Shown here: one piece after another, positions 1-8,067 of the stretch
How the letters are laid out: every line of letters begins with the position of its first letter
How positions within the stretch are numbered: position 1 is the stretch's first letter
DNA from: Nanohaloarchaea archaeon PL-Br10_U2g5
Lineage (GTDB): Archaea > Halobacteriota > Halobacteria > Halobacteriales > Haloferacaceae
Assembly (NCBI GenBank): GCA_001564205.1
Contig: LKMY01000010.1
Span: 1-19,658 of the forward strand
DNA: 19,658 nt
Direction of reading: 5' to 3'
The notes under the pieces: generated by a model
Seen by the model: only the letters and a program-made list of their open reading frames with translations
Told to the model about the DNA's origin: nothing
Database searches by the model: none
Position numbers and translations under genes: made by a program

Positions 1-324
1 ATCTGGCGCGTCGAACAGCACGGCGAGCAGGAGCACGGAACCGAACGCGACGACCAGCAGCGAAATGAATCGAACTGGTATCCCGACGATGTCGCGCTCG
101 GCGCTCGGATCGCGGTCGGTGTCGGCCCGATAGAGGGCGGCGTAGCCGATCGCGGCGACGACACCGGCGGTCGCGACCGCTTGGAACGCGTTCATCCCGG
201 CGGCCAGCAGCCACACCTCCTCCGTGACGACGAAGGGGCCGGCGAGCAGAAAGCCGCCGACCGCTTGCTGTGCGGAGTCGGCGAGCCGGAACTTCGGGCG
301 CCGAAGCGCTTTCGGCCGTTTCAT
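1..324 (-). CDS. DUF2391-like integral membrane protein (partial, N-terminal part)
   Basis: The reverse strand reads open from an ATG at 324 to the left edge, giving 108 codons with no stop, so the gene continues outside the window. The product starts MKRPKALRRPKFRLADSAQQ. A short basic N-terminus is followed by hydrophobic segments around residues 21-35 and 45-65, and by a third near residues 86-105. The stretch GFLLAGPFVVTEEVW recalls the N-terminal signature of DUF2391 (TIGR02587) membrane proteins, which are common in haloarchaea and have no known function; this assignment is from memory. A TTTTAT box on the reverse strand at 352-347 lies about 25 nt before the ATG and supports this start. 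It is divergent from the methyltransferase gene at 440. Confidence 0.72.
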   Translation of the reverse strand, partial: MKRPKALRRPKFRLADSAQQAVGGFLLAGPFVVTEEVWLLAAGMNAFQAVATAGVVAAIGYAALYRADTDRDPSAERDIVGIPVRFISLLVVAFGSVLLLAVLFDAPD

Positions 325-439
325 ACCGTCGAAGGGGCCCCGACTGATAAAACGCCGACGCTCTTCGGCGCGTTTGGCGCCGGATTTCGAGACCGATCAC
401 CTCCGAACCGGTTTTCACCTTCCCGGCCGTCGACCGGAT

Positions 440-1117
440 ATGAGCGTTCGCGAGGAGTTCGACGCGTGGGCGACATCGGGGAAAGACCGCGGGATGGAAG
501 ACCGCCACTGGCACACCGCGAAAGACGTTCTCGCGCGACTACCGGTCGAGCGAGGCGACGCCGTTCTCGATCTCGGCACCGGCTCCGGCTACGCGCTCCG
601 CGCACTCCGCGAGCGGGGGATCGCTTGCGGGTACGGACTCGACGGCGCACCCGAAATGACGCGGAACGCCCGGAGTTACACCGATGACGATGCCGTCGGA
701 TTCCTCGTCGGCGACTTCGACGCGCTCCCGTTCGCCGACGACTCGTTCGACCACGTCTTCTCGATGGAGGCGTTTTACTATGCGGCCGACCCGCACAACA
801 CGCTCCGTGAGATCCGGCGCGTGCTGAAACCCGGTGGGACGTTCTACTGTGCGGTCAACTACTACGCCGAGAACGAGGCGAGCCACGCGTGGCAGGAGAA
901 CATCTCGGTGATAATGACGCTGTGGTCCCGCGAGGAGTACCGGGAGGCGTTCCGCGAGGCCGGCCTGTACGTCGCCGAACAAGACACCGTTCCAGACCGA
1001 GAGATCGAGATTCCGCCGGCGTCGGCGTTCCCGACCGACAACTGGGAGTCCCGCGAGGCGATGGTCGATCGCTACCGGACGTGGGGGACGCTGTTGACGG
1101 TCGGTGTCGCGCCCTGA
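440..1117 (+). CDS. Class I SAM-dependent methyltransferase
   Basis: A 225-aa cytosolic protein with the Methyltransf_11/25 layout. Motif I, VLDLGTGSG (residues 42-50), is the glycine loop that binds S-adenosylmethionine. An acidic residue follows near residue 68 (YGLDGAPEM), then GDFDALPFADDSFD (91-104), and the post-motif helix with VLKPGG (128-133). The substrate cannot be read from the sequence; small molecules, lipids and quinones are all possible. The reading frame is open upstream to 224, but I chose the ATG at 440 because homology-like sequence begins there and a TTTTCA box at 412-417 sits about 25 nt before it. The upstream part of the frame runs through the divergent promoter and the neighbouring gene. 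It is followed by a long non-coding stretch, so it is probably monocistronic. Confidence 0.85.
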   Translation: MSVREEFDAWATSGKDRGMEDRHWHTAKDVLARLPVERGDAVLDLGTGSGYALRALRERGIACGYGLDGAPEMTRNARSYTDDDAVGFLVGDFDALPFADDSFDHVFSMEAFYYAADPHNTLREIRRVLKPGGTFYCAVNYYAENEASHAWQENISVIMTLWSREEYREAFREAGLYVAEQDTVPDREIEIPPASAFPTDNWESREAMVDRYRTWGTLLTVGVAP

Positions 1118-1628
1118 TTCGGTACTCTGTCTCTACGTAGTTGCTGAGGTGTCGGTGTGTCGTATCGACCACTCGATCGTTTGTTTATAAATCGCTGCTA
1201 GCGCGGCGACGGCTTCCAAAACCCCGGTCGCTCGGCCATACGCGGTAACTGGGGGATCGGCGGCGACGGCTTCCAAAGCCCCAGCCACGAGGGCGGCGCA
1301 CGCTCGCTGTGCTCCTCGTCACTCGCTGCGCTCGTTCCTGCGGTGCTTGCGTCCCCTGTGCCGCCCTCGCGACTGCCCCTTTGAGTCCCACCCGACCGCG
1401 ACCGTACAGCACCTCAGCCCTCCCCAGCCTCGTCGCCCGGCCTCCGCTTCGCTCCGGCCGACCGACTCCCTCGCGCTCGGTTCGCGACCGCCGGTGGCAG
1501 CCGCTCACCGGAGCGCGCCACCGCGGTTTGATTTATAAACTATTACCATATTTGGCTCTGTTCTTGGTGGCCCGCGACCACCGCTCACTTCCGACGATTT
1601 AAACCGGAACGGGCACCAACCACGGGTA
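1118..1628. other. Long non-coding stretch between the methyltransferase and hel308
   Basis: These 511 nt hold no convincing gene. The short open frames here have no recognisable domain and repetitive Arg/Pro/Ser-rich content typical of GC-rich shadows. The middle is a structured element bounded by 11-bp inverted repeats (1183-1540, listed separately). The right part carries the hel308 promoter, ATTTAAAC at 1597-1604, about 26-32 nt before the hel308 ATG at 1629. Confidence 0.75.
1183..1540. repeat. Structured non-coding element bounded by 11-bp terminal inverted repeats
   Basis: GTTTATAAATC at 1183-1193 and GATTTATAAAC at 1530-1540 are exact reverse complements and bound 358 nt. Inside is an exact 18-bp direct repeat, GCGGCGACGGCTTCCAAA, at 1203-1220 and 1260-1277. 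A 10-bp inverted pair, CGAGGGCGGC at 1288-1297 and GCCGCCCTCG at 1360-1369, extends imperfectly outward. CGGTGGC at 1492-1498 pairs with GCCACCG at 1517-1523. No transposase and no clear target-site duplication are seen. The composition (runs like CTCGCTGCGCTCG) recalls multi-copy intergenic repeats I associate with Halorubrum genomes, but copy number cannot be tested here. It could be a MITE-like element, a structured RNA gene, or both. Confidence 0.55.
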
Positions 1629-4109
1629 ATGCAACCGAGTTCGCTCTCCGGGCTGCCCGCGGGCGTCGGCGAGGCGCTCGAAGCGGAGGGCGTCGCCGAA
1701 CTCTACCCGCCTCAGGCGGCCGCCGTCGAGGCCGGTGTCGTCGACGGCCAGAGCCTCGTCGCGGCGGTCCCCACGGCCTCTGGGAAGACGCTGATCGCCG
1801 AACTCGCCATGCTCTCGTCGATCGAGCGCGGCGGAAAGGCCCTCTATATCGTCCCCCTTCGCGCGCTCGCGAGCGAGAAGAAGACCGAGTTCGAACGCTG
1901 GGAAGACCACGGGATCACGGTCGGCGTCTCCACGGGCAACTACGACTCCGACGGCGAGTGGCTCGCCACCCGCGACATCATCGTCGCCACGAGCGAGAAA
2001 GTCGACTCGCTGATCCGCAACGGCGCGCCGTGGATCGACGACCTCACTTGCGTCGTGAGCGACGAGGTCCACCTCGTCGACGACGCCCACCGCGGCCCGA
2101 CCCTCGAAGTCACGCTCGCGAAGCTCCGCAAAGTGAACCCCGGCCTCCAGACGGTCGCGCTCTCGGCCACCGTCGGCAACGCCGACGTGATCGCTGAGTG
2201 GCTCGACGCCGAACTCGTCGAGTCCGACTGGCGACCGATCGATCTCCGCAGCGGCGTCCACTTCGGCAACGCCATCGACTTCGACGACGGCAGCAAACGC
2301 GAGGTGCGTGTCGACCGCGGCGAGGACCAGACGGCCTGTCTCGTCGGGGACGCGCTCGATACCGAGGAAGACGGACAGGGCGGCTCCTCGCTCGTCTTCG
2401 TCAACTCCCGGCGCAACGCTGAGTCTTCCGCCCGCAAGCTCACCGACGTCACGGCCGCTCGACTCACCGACGCGGAGCGCGACCGCCTCCGCGAGCTCGC
2501 CGACGAGATCCGCGGTGTCTCCGACACCGACACCTCCGAGGACCTCGCAGACGCGGTCGAGCAGGGATCCGCGTTCCACCACGCCGGGCTCGCGAGCGAA
2601 CACCGCTCTCTCGTCGAAGACGCGTTCCGCGACCGCCTGATCAAGTGCATCTCCGCAACGCCGACCCTCGCCGCCGGCGTCAACACTCCCGCCCGCCGGG
2701 TGATCGTTCGCGACTGGCGGCGGTACGACGGGGAGTTCGGCGGGATGAAGCCGCTCGACGTGCTCGAAATCCACCAGATGTGCGGGCGCGCGGGCCGTCC
2801 CGGACTCGACCCGTACGGCGAAGCCGTGCTGCTCGCCAGCGACGCCGACACCAAAGATGAGCTGTTCGAACGCTACCTCTGGGCCGAGGCCGAGCCGGTT
2901 CGCTCGAAGCTCGCCGCCGAGCCCGCCCTCCGAACGCACGTGCTCGCCACCGTCGCCTCCGGCTTCGCCTCCACCCGAGACGGGCTCCTCTCGTTTCTCG
3001 ACAACACGCTCTACGCGACCCAGACCGACGATGAAGGACGCCTCGCCGCAGTCACCGACACCGTGCTTGACTACCTCGCGATCAACGACTTCGTCGACCG
3101 TGACCGCGAGGGCAACACGGAGAGCCTCACCGCGACTGGTATCGGCCACACCGTCTCGCGGCTCTATCTCGATCCGATGAGTGCCGCCGAAATGATCGAC
3201 GGGCTCCGGACGGTTGCGGTCGGAGATGGCTCCACGACCAACGGCATCGCTTCCGAGCGCCCCAGCGAGTTCGTCATGGAGGAGCCGGACGCCGACGGCG
3301 ACGAGCCGGGATTCGGTACGTACAGCCCTGTTAATCAAAGCGATGCCGCCGAAAGCGACGCTGACGAAAGCGACGCAGCAGAACCAGCGGCGGCCGACAC
3401 CGCCTCCTCCCCCGAAGCCACCCCGCTCGGCCTCTACCATCTCGTCTGCCGAACGCCGGACATGTACGAGCTGTACCTGAAGTCGGGCGACCGCGAGACG
3501 TACACCGAGCTCTGTTACGAGCGCGAAGCCGAATTCCTCGGCGACGTCCCCTCCGAGTACGAGGACGTCCGCTTCGAGGACTGGCTCGCGTCGCTGAAGA
3601 CCGCTCGGCTCCTCGAAGATTGGGCGAACGAGGTCGACGAAGACCGGATCACGGAGCGATACGGGGTCGGCCCCGGCGACATCCGCGGCAAGGTCGACAC
3701 CGCCGAATGGCTCCTCCGTGCGGCAGAGACGCTCGCGCGCGACGTTGAGGGCGTCGACGGCGACACCGTCGTCGCCGTCCGCGAGGCGAGAAAGCGGATC
3801 GAGTACGGAGTCCGCGAGGAACTCCTCGATCTGGCCGGCGTCCGCAACGTCGGCCGGAAGCGCGCTCGCCGGCTGTACGAGGCCGGCGTCGAAACCCGGG
3901 CCGACCTCCGCGAGGCCGACAAAACGGTCGTCCTCGGTGCGCTCCGCGGCCGCGAGAAGACCGCAGAGCGTATCCTTGAACACGCGGGCCGCAAGGACCC
4001 GTCGATGGAGCACGTCCGTCCCGACAAATCGGCCTCCGCCGCGGCGACCGCCGGCTCCGGCGGCGACGGTGAGGGCGACGGGCAGGCGAGCCTGGGTGAT
4101 TTCGAATGA
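1629..4109 (+). CDS. hel308: Hel308 (Ski2-like) ATP-dependent DNA helicase
   Basis: An 826-aa superfamily 2 helicase that in archaea unwinds forked DNA at stalled replication forks. Visible motifs are a Q-motif-like LYPPQ (25-29), Walker A PTASGKT (48-54, Lys53), Walker B DEVH (145-148), SAT (179-181) and motif [12 protein letters not shown] (383-392). A winged-helix/ratchet region follows, then a helix-hairpin-helix domain (about 732-785). The last eight residues, QASLGDFE (819-826), fit the QxxLxxF PCNA-binding peptide, which suggests recruitment to the sliding clamp. An acidic low-complexity insert (about 545-598, rich in [10 protein letters not shown]) interrupts the ratchet-domain region. 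ATTTAAAC at 1597-1604 supports the start. The stop codon overlaps the cgi121 start, so the two genes are probably co-transcribed. Confidence 0.95.
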   Translation: MQPSSLSGLPAGVGEALEAEGVAELYPPQAAAVEAGVVDGQSLVAAVPTASGKTLIAELAMLSSIERGGKALYIVPLRALASEKKTEFERWEDHGITVGVSTGNYDSDGEWLATRDIIVATSEKVDSLIRNGAPWIDDLTCVVSDEVHLVDDAHRGPTLEVTLAKLRKVNPGLQTVALSATVGNADVIAEWLDAELVESDWRPIDLRSGVHFGNAIDFDDGSKREVRVDRGEDQTACLVGDALDTEEDGQGGSSLVFVNSRRNAESSARKLTDVTAARLTDAERDRLRELADEIRGVSDTDTSEDLADAVEQGSAFHHAGLASEHRSLVEDAFRDRLIKCISATPTLAAGVNTPARRVIVRDWRRYDGEFGGMKPLDVLEIHQMCGRAGRPGLDPYGEAVLLASDADTKDELFERYLWAEAEPVRSKLAAEPALRTHVLATVASGFASTRDGLLSFLDNTLYATQTDDEGRLAAVTDTVLDYLAINDFVDRDREGNTESLTATGIGHTVSRLYLDPMSAAEMIDGLRTVAVGDGSTTNGIASERPSEFVMEEPDADGDEPGFGTYSPVNQSDAAESDADESDAAEPAAADTASSPEATPLGLYHLVCRTPDMYELYLKSGDRETYTELCYEREAEFLGDVPSEYEDVRFEDWLASLKTARLLEDWANEVDEDRITERYGVGPGDIRGKVDTAEWLLRAAETLARDVEGVDGDTVVAVREARKRIEYGVREELLDLAGVRNVGRKRARRLYEAGVETRADLREADKTVVLGALRGREKTAERILEHAGRKDPSMEHVRPDKSASAAATAGSGGDGEGDGQASLGDFE

Positions 4110-4753
4110 GCGAATCACCCGAACACTCCGGGCAGACCGCCTCGACGTCGGCTCTATCGAGTCCCGCGGTTCGACTCGTCCACGGGACCGCTTCGATAAC
4201 CGATCTCAACGAATTCCTCGCGGCGCTCGACGCGATCGCCGAAGAGACCGGCGCGGTCGTCCAGGCGTTCGACGCGGACCTCGTCGTCTCCGAGGGACAC
4301 CTCCGTGAGGCGGCTCGGCTTGCGGCCCGCTCGATCGCTCGCGGCGAGGCGGTTGCTCGGGATCCCGGCGTGGAGGTCCTCCTGTATGCGGCGGGGCGCC
4401 GCCAGATCGACCGCGCTCTTGCACTCGGCGTCTCCGAGGGCGATCAGCGAACGGTCGTACTCGTCGCGGACTTCGGGAGCGTCTCCGGCGCCGAGCGGTC
4501 GGTGGCCGACCTCGAAGCTGCAGTCGAGTCGATCGCTGAGGAACTGCGTTCGGTCGACGACGGAACGACGTCAGACGATGGAACGACCTCAGACGACCGA
4601 TCATCGACGTCCGACAGCGACTCACTGTTGAACTACGACGCGAACCGAGTCCGTGAGTTCTACGGAGTCACCGACCGCGAACTCGCGGCGACCGTGGGAG
4701 ACCTCGCCGACATCGTTCGTGAGCGCGTCGCGCTCCTCGATGTGGAGAAGTAA
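4106..4753 (+). CDS. cgi121: KEOPS complex subunit Cgi121
   Basis: A 215-aa protein with the Cgi121/TPRKB fold signature: [13 protein letters not shown] (22-34), then the helical middle with [17 protein letters not shown] (93-109), a conserved stretch of the family, and VVLVADF (117-123). KEOPS installs the threonylcarbamoyl group of t6A37 on tRNAs that read ANN codons; Cgi121 binds the Bud32 kinase and the tRNA 3' end. The ATG lies inside the hel308 stop region (ATGA, 4106-4109), so translation is likely coupled. Pairing of hel308 with cgi121 is, to my knowledge, usual in haloarchaea. Residues 151-173 are a Ser/Thr/Asp linker coded by a short tandem repeat (about 4555-4600). After it, a family-like C-terminal segment (about 174-215) resumes, ending [12 protein letters not shown]. 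Confidence 0.9.
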   Translation: MSESPEHSGQTASTSALSSPAVRLVHGTASITDLNEFLAALDAIAEETGAVVQAFDADLVVSEGHLREAARLAARSIARGEAVARDPGVEVLLYAAGRRQIDRALALGVSEGDQRTVVLVADFGSVSGAERSVADLEAAVESIAEELRSVDDGTTSDDGTTSDDRSSTSDSDSLLNYDANRVREFYGVTDRELAATVGDLADIVRERVALLDVEK

Positions 4754-4938
4754 CAACCCCTTTGCTTCTCTTGGAAACCGCAGTATGTGAGGCAGCTTCA
4801 GTTCCACATGAAACGAGAAAGACGCACCGTTTGAAGGGATCGAACGACAACGCGTCCGCCGGATGCCGGAACGACCGACGAATGCCGGCACAGTCGGAGA
4901 GTATCTATGGAACGAACCGCAGGGGCGAGCAGCGAGAA

Positions 4939-5011
4939 TAGTCCATCCTGGATTCGAACCAGGGTCGAAGCCCCCAGAAGGCTTCAGGATTGGCCACTAC
5001 CCCAATGGACT
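4939..5011 (-). tRNA. tRNA-Gln (anticodon CUG)
   Basis: The reverse strand folds into a complete 73-nt cloverleaf. The acceptor stem is AGTCCAT with ATGGACT, followed by discriminator A. The D-arm contains GGGTAGTGGCCAATCC. The anticodon stem AAGCC/GGCTT closes the loop TTCTGGG, whose anticodon is CTG (complement of 4975-4977), reading the Gln codon CAG. The variable region is 4 nt, and the T-arm is CCTGG-TTCGAAT-CCAGG. No CCA is encoded and I see no intron. A TTACAAAC box on the reverse strand at 5046-5039, about 30 nt before the 5' end, is a likely promoter. Confidence 0.96.
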
Positions 5012-5038
5012 GCGCGTAACAGCGAGTAACTCGTCCGT

Positions 5039-5046
5039 GTTTGTAA
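5039..5046 (-). promoter_or_regulatory. Likely TATA box of tRNA-Gln
   Basis: TTACAAAC on the reverse strand lies 28-35 nt before the mature tRNA 5' end, the usual archaeal spacing. A short perfect hairpin, CTGTCA-TCCGT-TGACAG (5068-5084), lies further upstream; its role is unknown. Confidence 0.45.
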
Positions 5047-5110
5047 GCGTTGCGCGTCGCTCGCCCTCTGTCATCCGTTGACAGTCGCTCGCGAGATGTG
5101 CCTTTTTGAT

Positions 5111-5152
5111 CCGAACCGATCGCCAAACTGATCGTCAAACTGATCGTCAAAC
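5111..5152. repeat. 12-bp tandem repeat upstream of purO
   Basis: Consecutive 12-nt units are CCGAACCGATCG (5111-5122), CCAAACTGATCG (5123-5134), TCAAACTGATCG (5135-5146) and a half unit TCAAAC (5147-5152). Units two and three differ by one base, and unit one differs from unit two at two positions. The array runs into the left arm of the inverted repeat at the purO promoter. Confidence 0.85.
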
Positions 5153-5192
5153 GTGCGTATATCGATGTATTTTAGCCGTCAGCATACGCACG
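5152..5192. promoter_or_regulatory. purO promoter with a 9-bp inverted repeat centred on the TATA box (candidate operator)
   Basis: CGTGCGTAT (5152-5160) and ATACGCACG (5184-5192) are exact reverse complements with a 23-nt spacer. The dyad centre, position 5172, falls inside TATTTTAG (5168-5175), the likely TATA box, which lies 25-32 nt before the purO ATG at 5200. A dimeric regulator bound here would compete with TBP/TFB. No regulator can be named from the sequence. Confidence 0.6.
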
Positions 5193-5199
5193 AAGTTGT

Positions 5200-5808
5200 A
5201 TGTATATTGGACGATTCGTCGTCGTTGCGCCCGGTGTCGGCGCCTATCGCGTCTCCTCGCGCTCGTTCCCGAACCGCCGGGTGATCGACCGCGACGGGAC
5301 CCTCACTGTCGGCCCGACGCCCGAGGCTCCCGAGACGGACAACCCCTACGTCTCGTACAACTGCGCGCGACGGGTCGACACGCCGACCGACGAACCCCTC
5401 GCAGTCGTCGGAAACGGCTCACACGTCGATCCGATCGCCGAGAAACTCGAATTAGGATATCCTGCTCGTGACGCTCTGGCAACGTCGCTGCTCGCGCTCG
5501 ACTTCGAGAAGGACGACTACGACACGCCCCGAATCGCAGGCGTTATCGGCGCGGACGCAGCGACGATAGGCGTCGTCCGTCGCGACGCACTGCTCGTCGA
5601 AGCCGTCGACGAACCGACGATCGTCGCCACCTACGAGACGAACAGCCCTGAGCCGTACGATTTTGTCGCGGCGACAGCAGAGACGCCGGATCCTGCGGCA
5701 GCGGCGACGGAACTGCTCGGCGCAGCGTTCGAGCATCCGGTATGCGCGGCAGGCGCGACCGTCGACGCGGACGGGGTTTCGCTCGGGTTCGACAACGACG
5801 CCGAGTAG
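5200..5808 (+). CDS. purO: Archaeal IMP cyclohydrolase PurO
   Basis: A 202-aa protein matching the archaeal PurO family in length and in the N-terminal signature [20 protein letters not shown], followed by SFPNRRVI and VSYNCAR. PurO closes FAICAR to IMP, the last step of de novo purine synthesis, in archaea that lack the bacterial PurH cyclohydrolase. It is cytosolic and has the Ntn-hydrolase-like fold of this family. The start is set by the family signature and by the TATA box at 5168-5175. The gene stands alone with its own promoter. An inverted repeat centred on the TATA box suggests transcriptional control. The T-rich stretch at about 5847-5857 after the stop may terminate transcription. 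Confidence 0.93.
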   Translation: MYIGRFVVVAPGVGAYRVSSRSFPNRRVIDRDGTLTVGPTPEAPETDNPYVSYNCARRVDTPTDEPLAVVGNGSHVDPIAEKLELGYPARDALATSLLALDFEKDDYDTPRIAGVIGADAATIGVVRRDALLVEAVDEPTIVATYETNSPEPYDFVAATAETPDPAAAATELLGAAFEHPVCAAGATVDADGVSLGFDNDAE

Positions 5809-5939
5809 CGAGGTCTGCTGGCTCGCTCTCGGACTGCGATCTCGTCTTTTCATTTGGCCGCCGTTCCACTTGGCCGCCTTCCGCCCGGTTGCATTTCCGA
5901 CTCCCGACGGCTTTTGAGCCCGGCGCCCAACCGGTTCTC

Positions 5940-8063
5940 ATGGCACGAGTCACTGCGGCCGACTACCACGATATCGCCAAACCCGCCGATCCGCGGATAT
6001 CGCCCGACGGAGACCGGGTCGCTTTCCTCCGTCAACAGCCGAACGGGGACGACGAGTACGAGTCGACGGTGTATCTCGTCGATATCGACGGCGGCGACTC
6101 CAGACGGTTCACGCTCGCAGAGGGATCTGACGCGGAGCCGCGCTGGAGCCCTTCCGGCGACCGGATCGCCTTCACCTCGACCCGAGGCGCTGCCGACGAT
6201 CGCCAACAGCTGTGGATCCTCCCGGTAGACGGCGGGGAGGCCCGCCGTCTTACCGATGTCGTCGGTGGGGTCTCGGAGATCGCGTGGTCGCCCGACGGCG
6301 ACCGGATCGCGTTCGTCCAGTCGGTGACTGCCGAGGATCGTGAGGAGAACCGTGACCTGTCTGTTCCCGAGGAGTTCGAGCCGGAAGCGCATCCCGACCC
6401 GCGCGTTATCGACCGCACTGTCTACCGCTCAGGCCAACAGTACTTCGACGGGCGACGATCTGGCGTGTACGTCGTCGACGCGGACGCCACTGCCGGCGGG
6501 GCGACTGACGACGACCCAGAGACGGGCGTCACCAGAGTCACCGATCGCGACGCGGACTGCTCCGGCCCCGAGTGGGGCGACCCCGAGACGCTCTACTACG
6601 CCGAGGAGGTCGGCGACGACCCGGACGACGCCGTCGATATCGCGATCCGCGCACACGATCTCTCGACCGGTGACACCGAGCGCGTTCACACGACGACGGG
6701 GTGGGGCGCGTCGCTCGCGGCGACGGCGGACGGGCGGATCGCCTTTACTCACGCCCAGCCCGAACGGATATCGATGCAGCAGACGGGGCTCCGCGTCCTC
6801 GACCGCCAAACCGGAGACATCACCGATCTCACCGTCGACCTCGACCGCGGTCTCGGCTCCGAAGCGGCTCCACAGTGGGGTCCGGACGACGCGACGCTGT
6901 ACTTTTCGACTCCCGATGAGGGAACGACCGCGATCTGGCACGTCCCGAGCGACGGGAGCGAGGAGCCGACACGGCTCCTCCGGCCCGGAACCGTCTCAGG
7001 GGCGACCGTCGGCGGCGACGACGGCGCCGGCCCGGGCGAGGTCGCTGTCGCTTTCGCCGCCAGCGAGTGGACCCACCCGGGTGACGTCTTTACGTACGAC
7101 GCGTGGAGCGGCGACACCGCGCGGCTGACGGAGCTGAACGCCGAGTACCTGGCCGAACGCGAGATCGCCGAGCCGGAGGCGATCCGATTCGACTCAGACG
7201 GCATTGAGATCCAGGGCTGGGTGTTGACGCCGCCCGGGTTCGATTCGGACGACGCGGACGACACGGGAGATTCGACGTTTCCGCTCGCAGTCGAGATCCA
7301 CGGCGGCCCTCACGCGATGTGGTCGACCGCGGGGACGATGTGGCACGAGTTCCAGACGCTCGCGGCCCGCGGATACGTCGTCTTCTGGTCGAACCCGCGC
7401 GGATCCTCGGGCTACGGCGAGTCGTTCCTGCAGGCGATCGAGCGCGACTGGGGCGCGATCACTCTCGACGACGTGATGGCCGGCGTCGAGACGGTCGCCG
7501 ACCGCGAGTACGTCGACGAGACGAACGCGTTCGTTACGGGCGGCTCCTTCGGCGGGTTCATGACCGCGTGGACGGTCGGACAGACCGACTACTTCCGCGC
7601 GGCTGTCTCCCAACGCGGCGTTTACGACCTCACCGGCTTCTACGGCTCGACCGACGGGGCGTACAAGCTCCTCGAAGGCGACTTCGATACGGTCCCCTCC
7701 GAGGAGCCCGCGTGGCTGTGGGAGCAGTCACCGACCGGCTGTGCCGACGAAGTCGACACGCCGACGCTTCTGATCCACTCCGAAGACGACACGCGAACCC
7801 CGATCTGTACCGCGGAGCTATACCACCGAATCCTCCGGAAGAACGGCGTCGACACGCGATTCGTCCGGTATCCGCGAGAGGGTCACGAACTGTCTCGGTC
7901 CGGTGAACCGGCCCACATCGTCGACCGAATCGAACGAATCGCTCGCTGGTTCGACGGCTACTCCGAACACCACGACGTTCCGAGAGCCCTCGAACGACCC
8001 GATGACGAGGGACTGAGCGCCACGGACGACGGGGACGAAGCGGACGACGAAAACGGATCGTAG
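5940..8063 (+). CDS. S9 family serine peptidase (acylaminoacyl-peptidase/prolyl-oligopeptidase type)
   Basis: A 707-aa protein with two parts. The N-terminal beta-propeller (about 1-430) shows repeated TolB/DPP-like blades such as SPDGDRVAF, SPSGDRIAF and SPDGDRIAF. The C-terminal alpha/beta hydrolase has nucleophile motif GGSFGG (Ser536), DDTRTP (Asp617) and EGHE (His649), plus HGGPHA, the usual oxyanion-side HGGP. It probably trims short peptides in the cytosol; no signal peptide is evident. The frame is open back to 5742, but that extension is basic, unlike the acidic protein, and overlaps the end of purO. The ATG at 5940 has a CTTTTGAG box at about 5910-5917. The C-terminus has an acidic tail. 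It converges with the regulator gene 4 nt downstream. Confidence 0.92.
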   Translation: MARVTAADYHDIAKPADPRISPDGDRVAFLRQQPNGDDEYESTVYLVDIDGGDSRRFTLAEGSDAEPRWSPSGDRIAFTSTRGAADDRQQLWILPVDGGEARRLTDVVGGVSEIAWSPDGDRIAFVQSVTAEDREENRDLSVPEEFEPEAHPDPRVIDRTVYRSGQQYFDGRRSGVYVVDADATAGGATDDDPETGVTRVTDRDADCSGPEWGDPETLYYAEEVGDDPDDAVDIAIRAHDLSTGDTERVHTTTGWGASLAATADGRIAFTHAQPERISMQQTGLRVLDRQTGDITDLTVDLDRGLGSEAAPQWGPDDATLYFSTPDEGTTAIWHVPSDGSEEPTRLLRPGTVSGATVGGDDGAGPGEVAVAFAASEWTHPGDVFTYDAWSGDTARLTELNAEYLAEREIAEPEAIRFDSDGIEIQGWVLTPPGFDSDDADDTGDSTFPLAVEIHGGPHAMWSTAGTMWHEFQTLAARGYVVFWSNPRGSSGYGESFLQAIERDWGAITLDDVMAGVETVADREYVDETNAFVTGGSFGGFMTAWTVGQTDYFRAAVSQRGVYDLTGFYGSTDGAYKLLEGDFDTVPSEEPAWLWEQSPTGCADEVDTPTLLIHSEDDTRTPICTAELYHRILRKNGVDTRFVRYPREGHELSRSGEPAHIVDRIERIARWFDGYSEHHDVPRALERPDDEGLSATDDGDEADDENGS

Positions 8064-8067
8064 AGCC

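Noticed and set aside
224..439. N-terminal extension of the methyltransferase
   Set aside because: It is basic, lacks family similarity, overlaps the divergent membrane-protein gene, and puts the promoter of the 440 start inside coding sequence.
1174..1550. Target-site duplication around the 11-bp inverted repeats
   Set aside because: The bases next to the two ends (GATCGTTT on the left, TATTACCA on the right) do not match, so I cannot claim an insertion footprint.
1309..1602. Short plus-strand frames in the stretch before hel308
   Set aside because: They are Arg/Pro/Ser-rich without a domain, and the region is a structured repeat-like element.
1599..4118. An 839-codon open frame on the reverse strand across hel308
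   Set aside because: It is the antisense shadow of hel308. Its translation has no domain and consists of repeated Val/Gly/Glu/Arg patterns typical of antisense frames in GC-rich haloarchaeal genes.
4622..4891. Reverse-strand frame overlapping the end of cgi121
   Set aside because: It has no domain or promoter, and its translation mirrors the cgi121 coding strand.
4863..5081. Plus-strand frame across tRNA-Gln
   Set aside because: It covers the tRNA gene on the opposite strand, so it is chance openness.
5742..5939. N-terminal extension of the S9 peptidase
   Set aside because: It is Arg-rich, unlike the acidic protein, and overlaps purO. The ATG at 5940 has its own TATA box.
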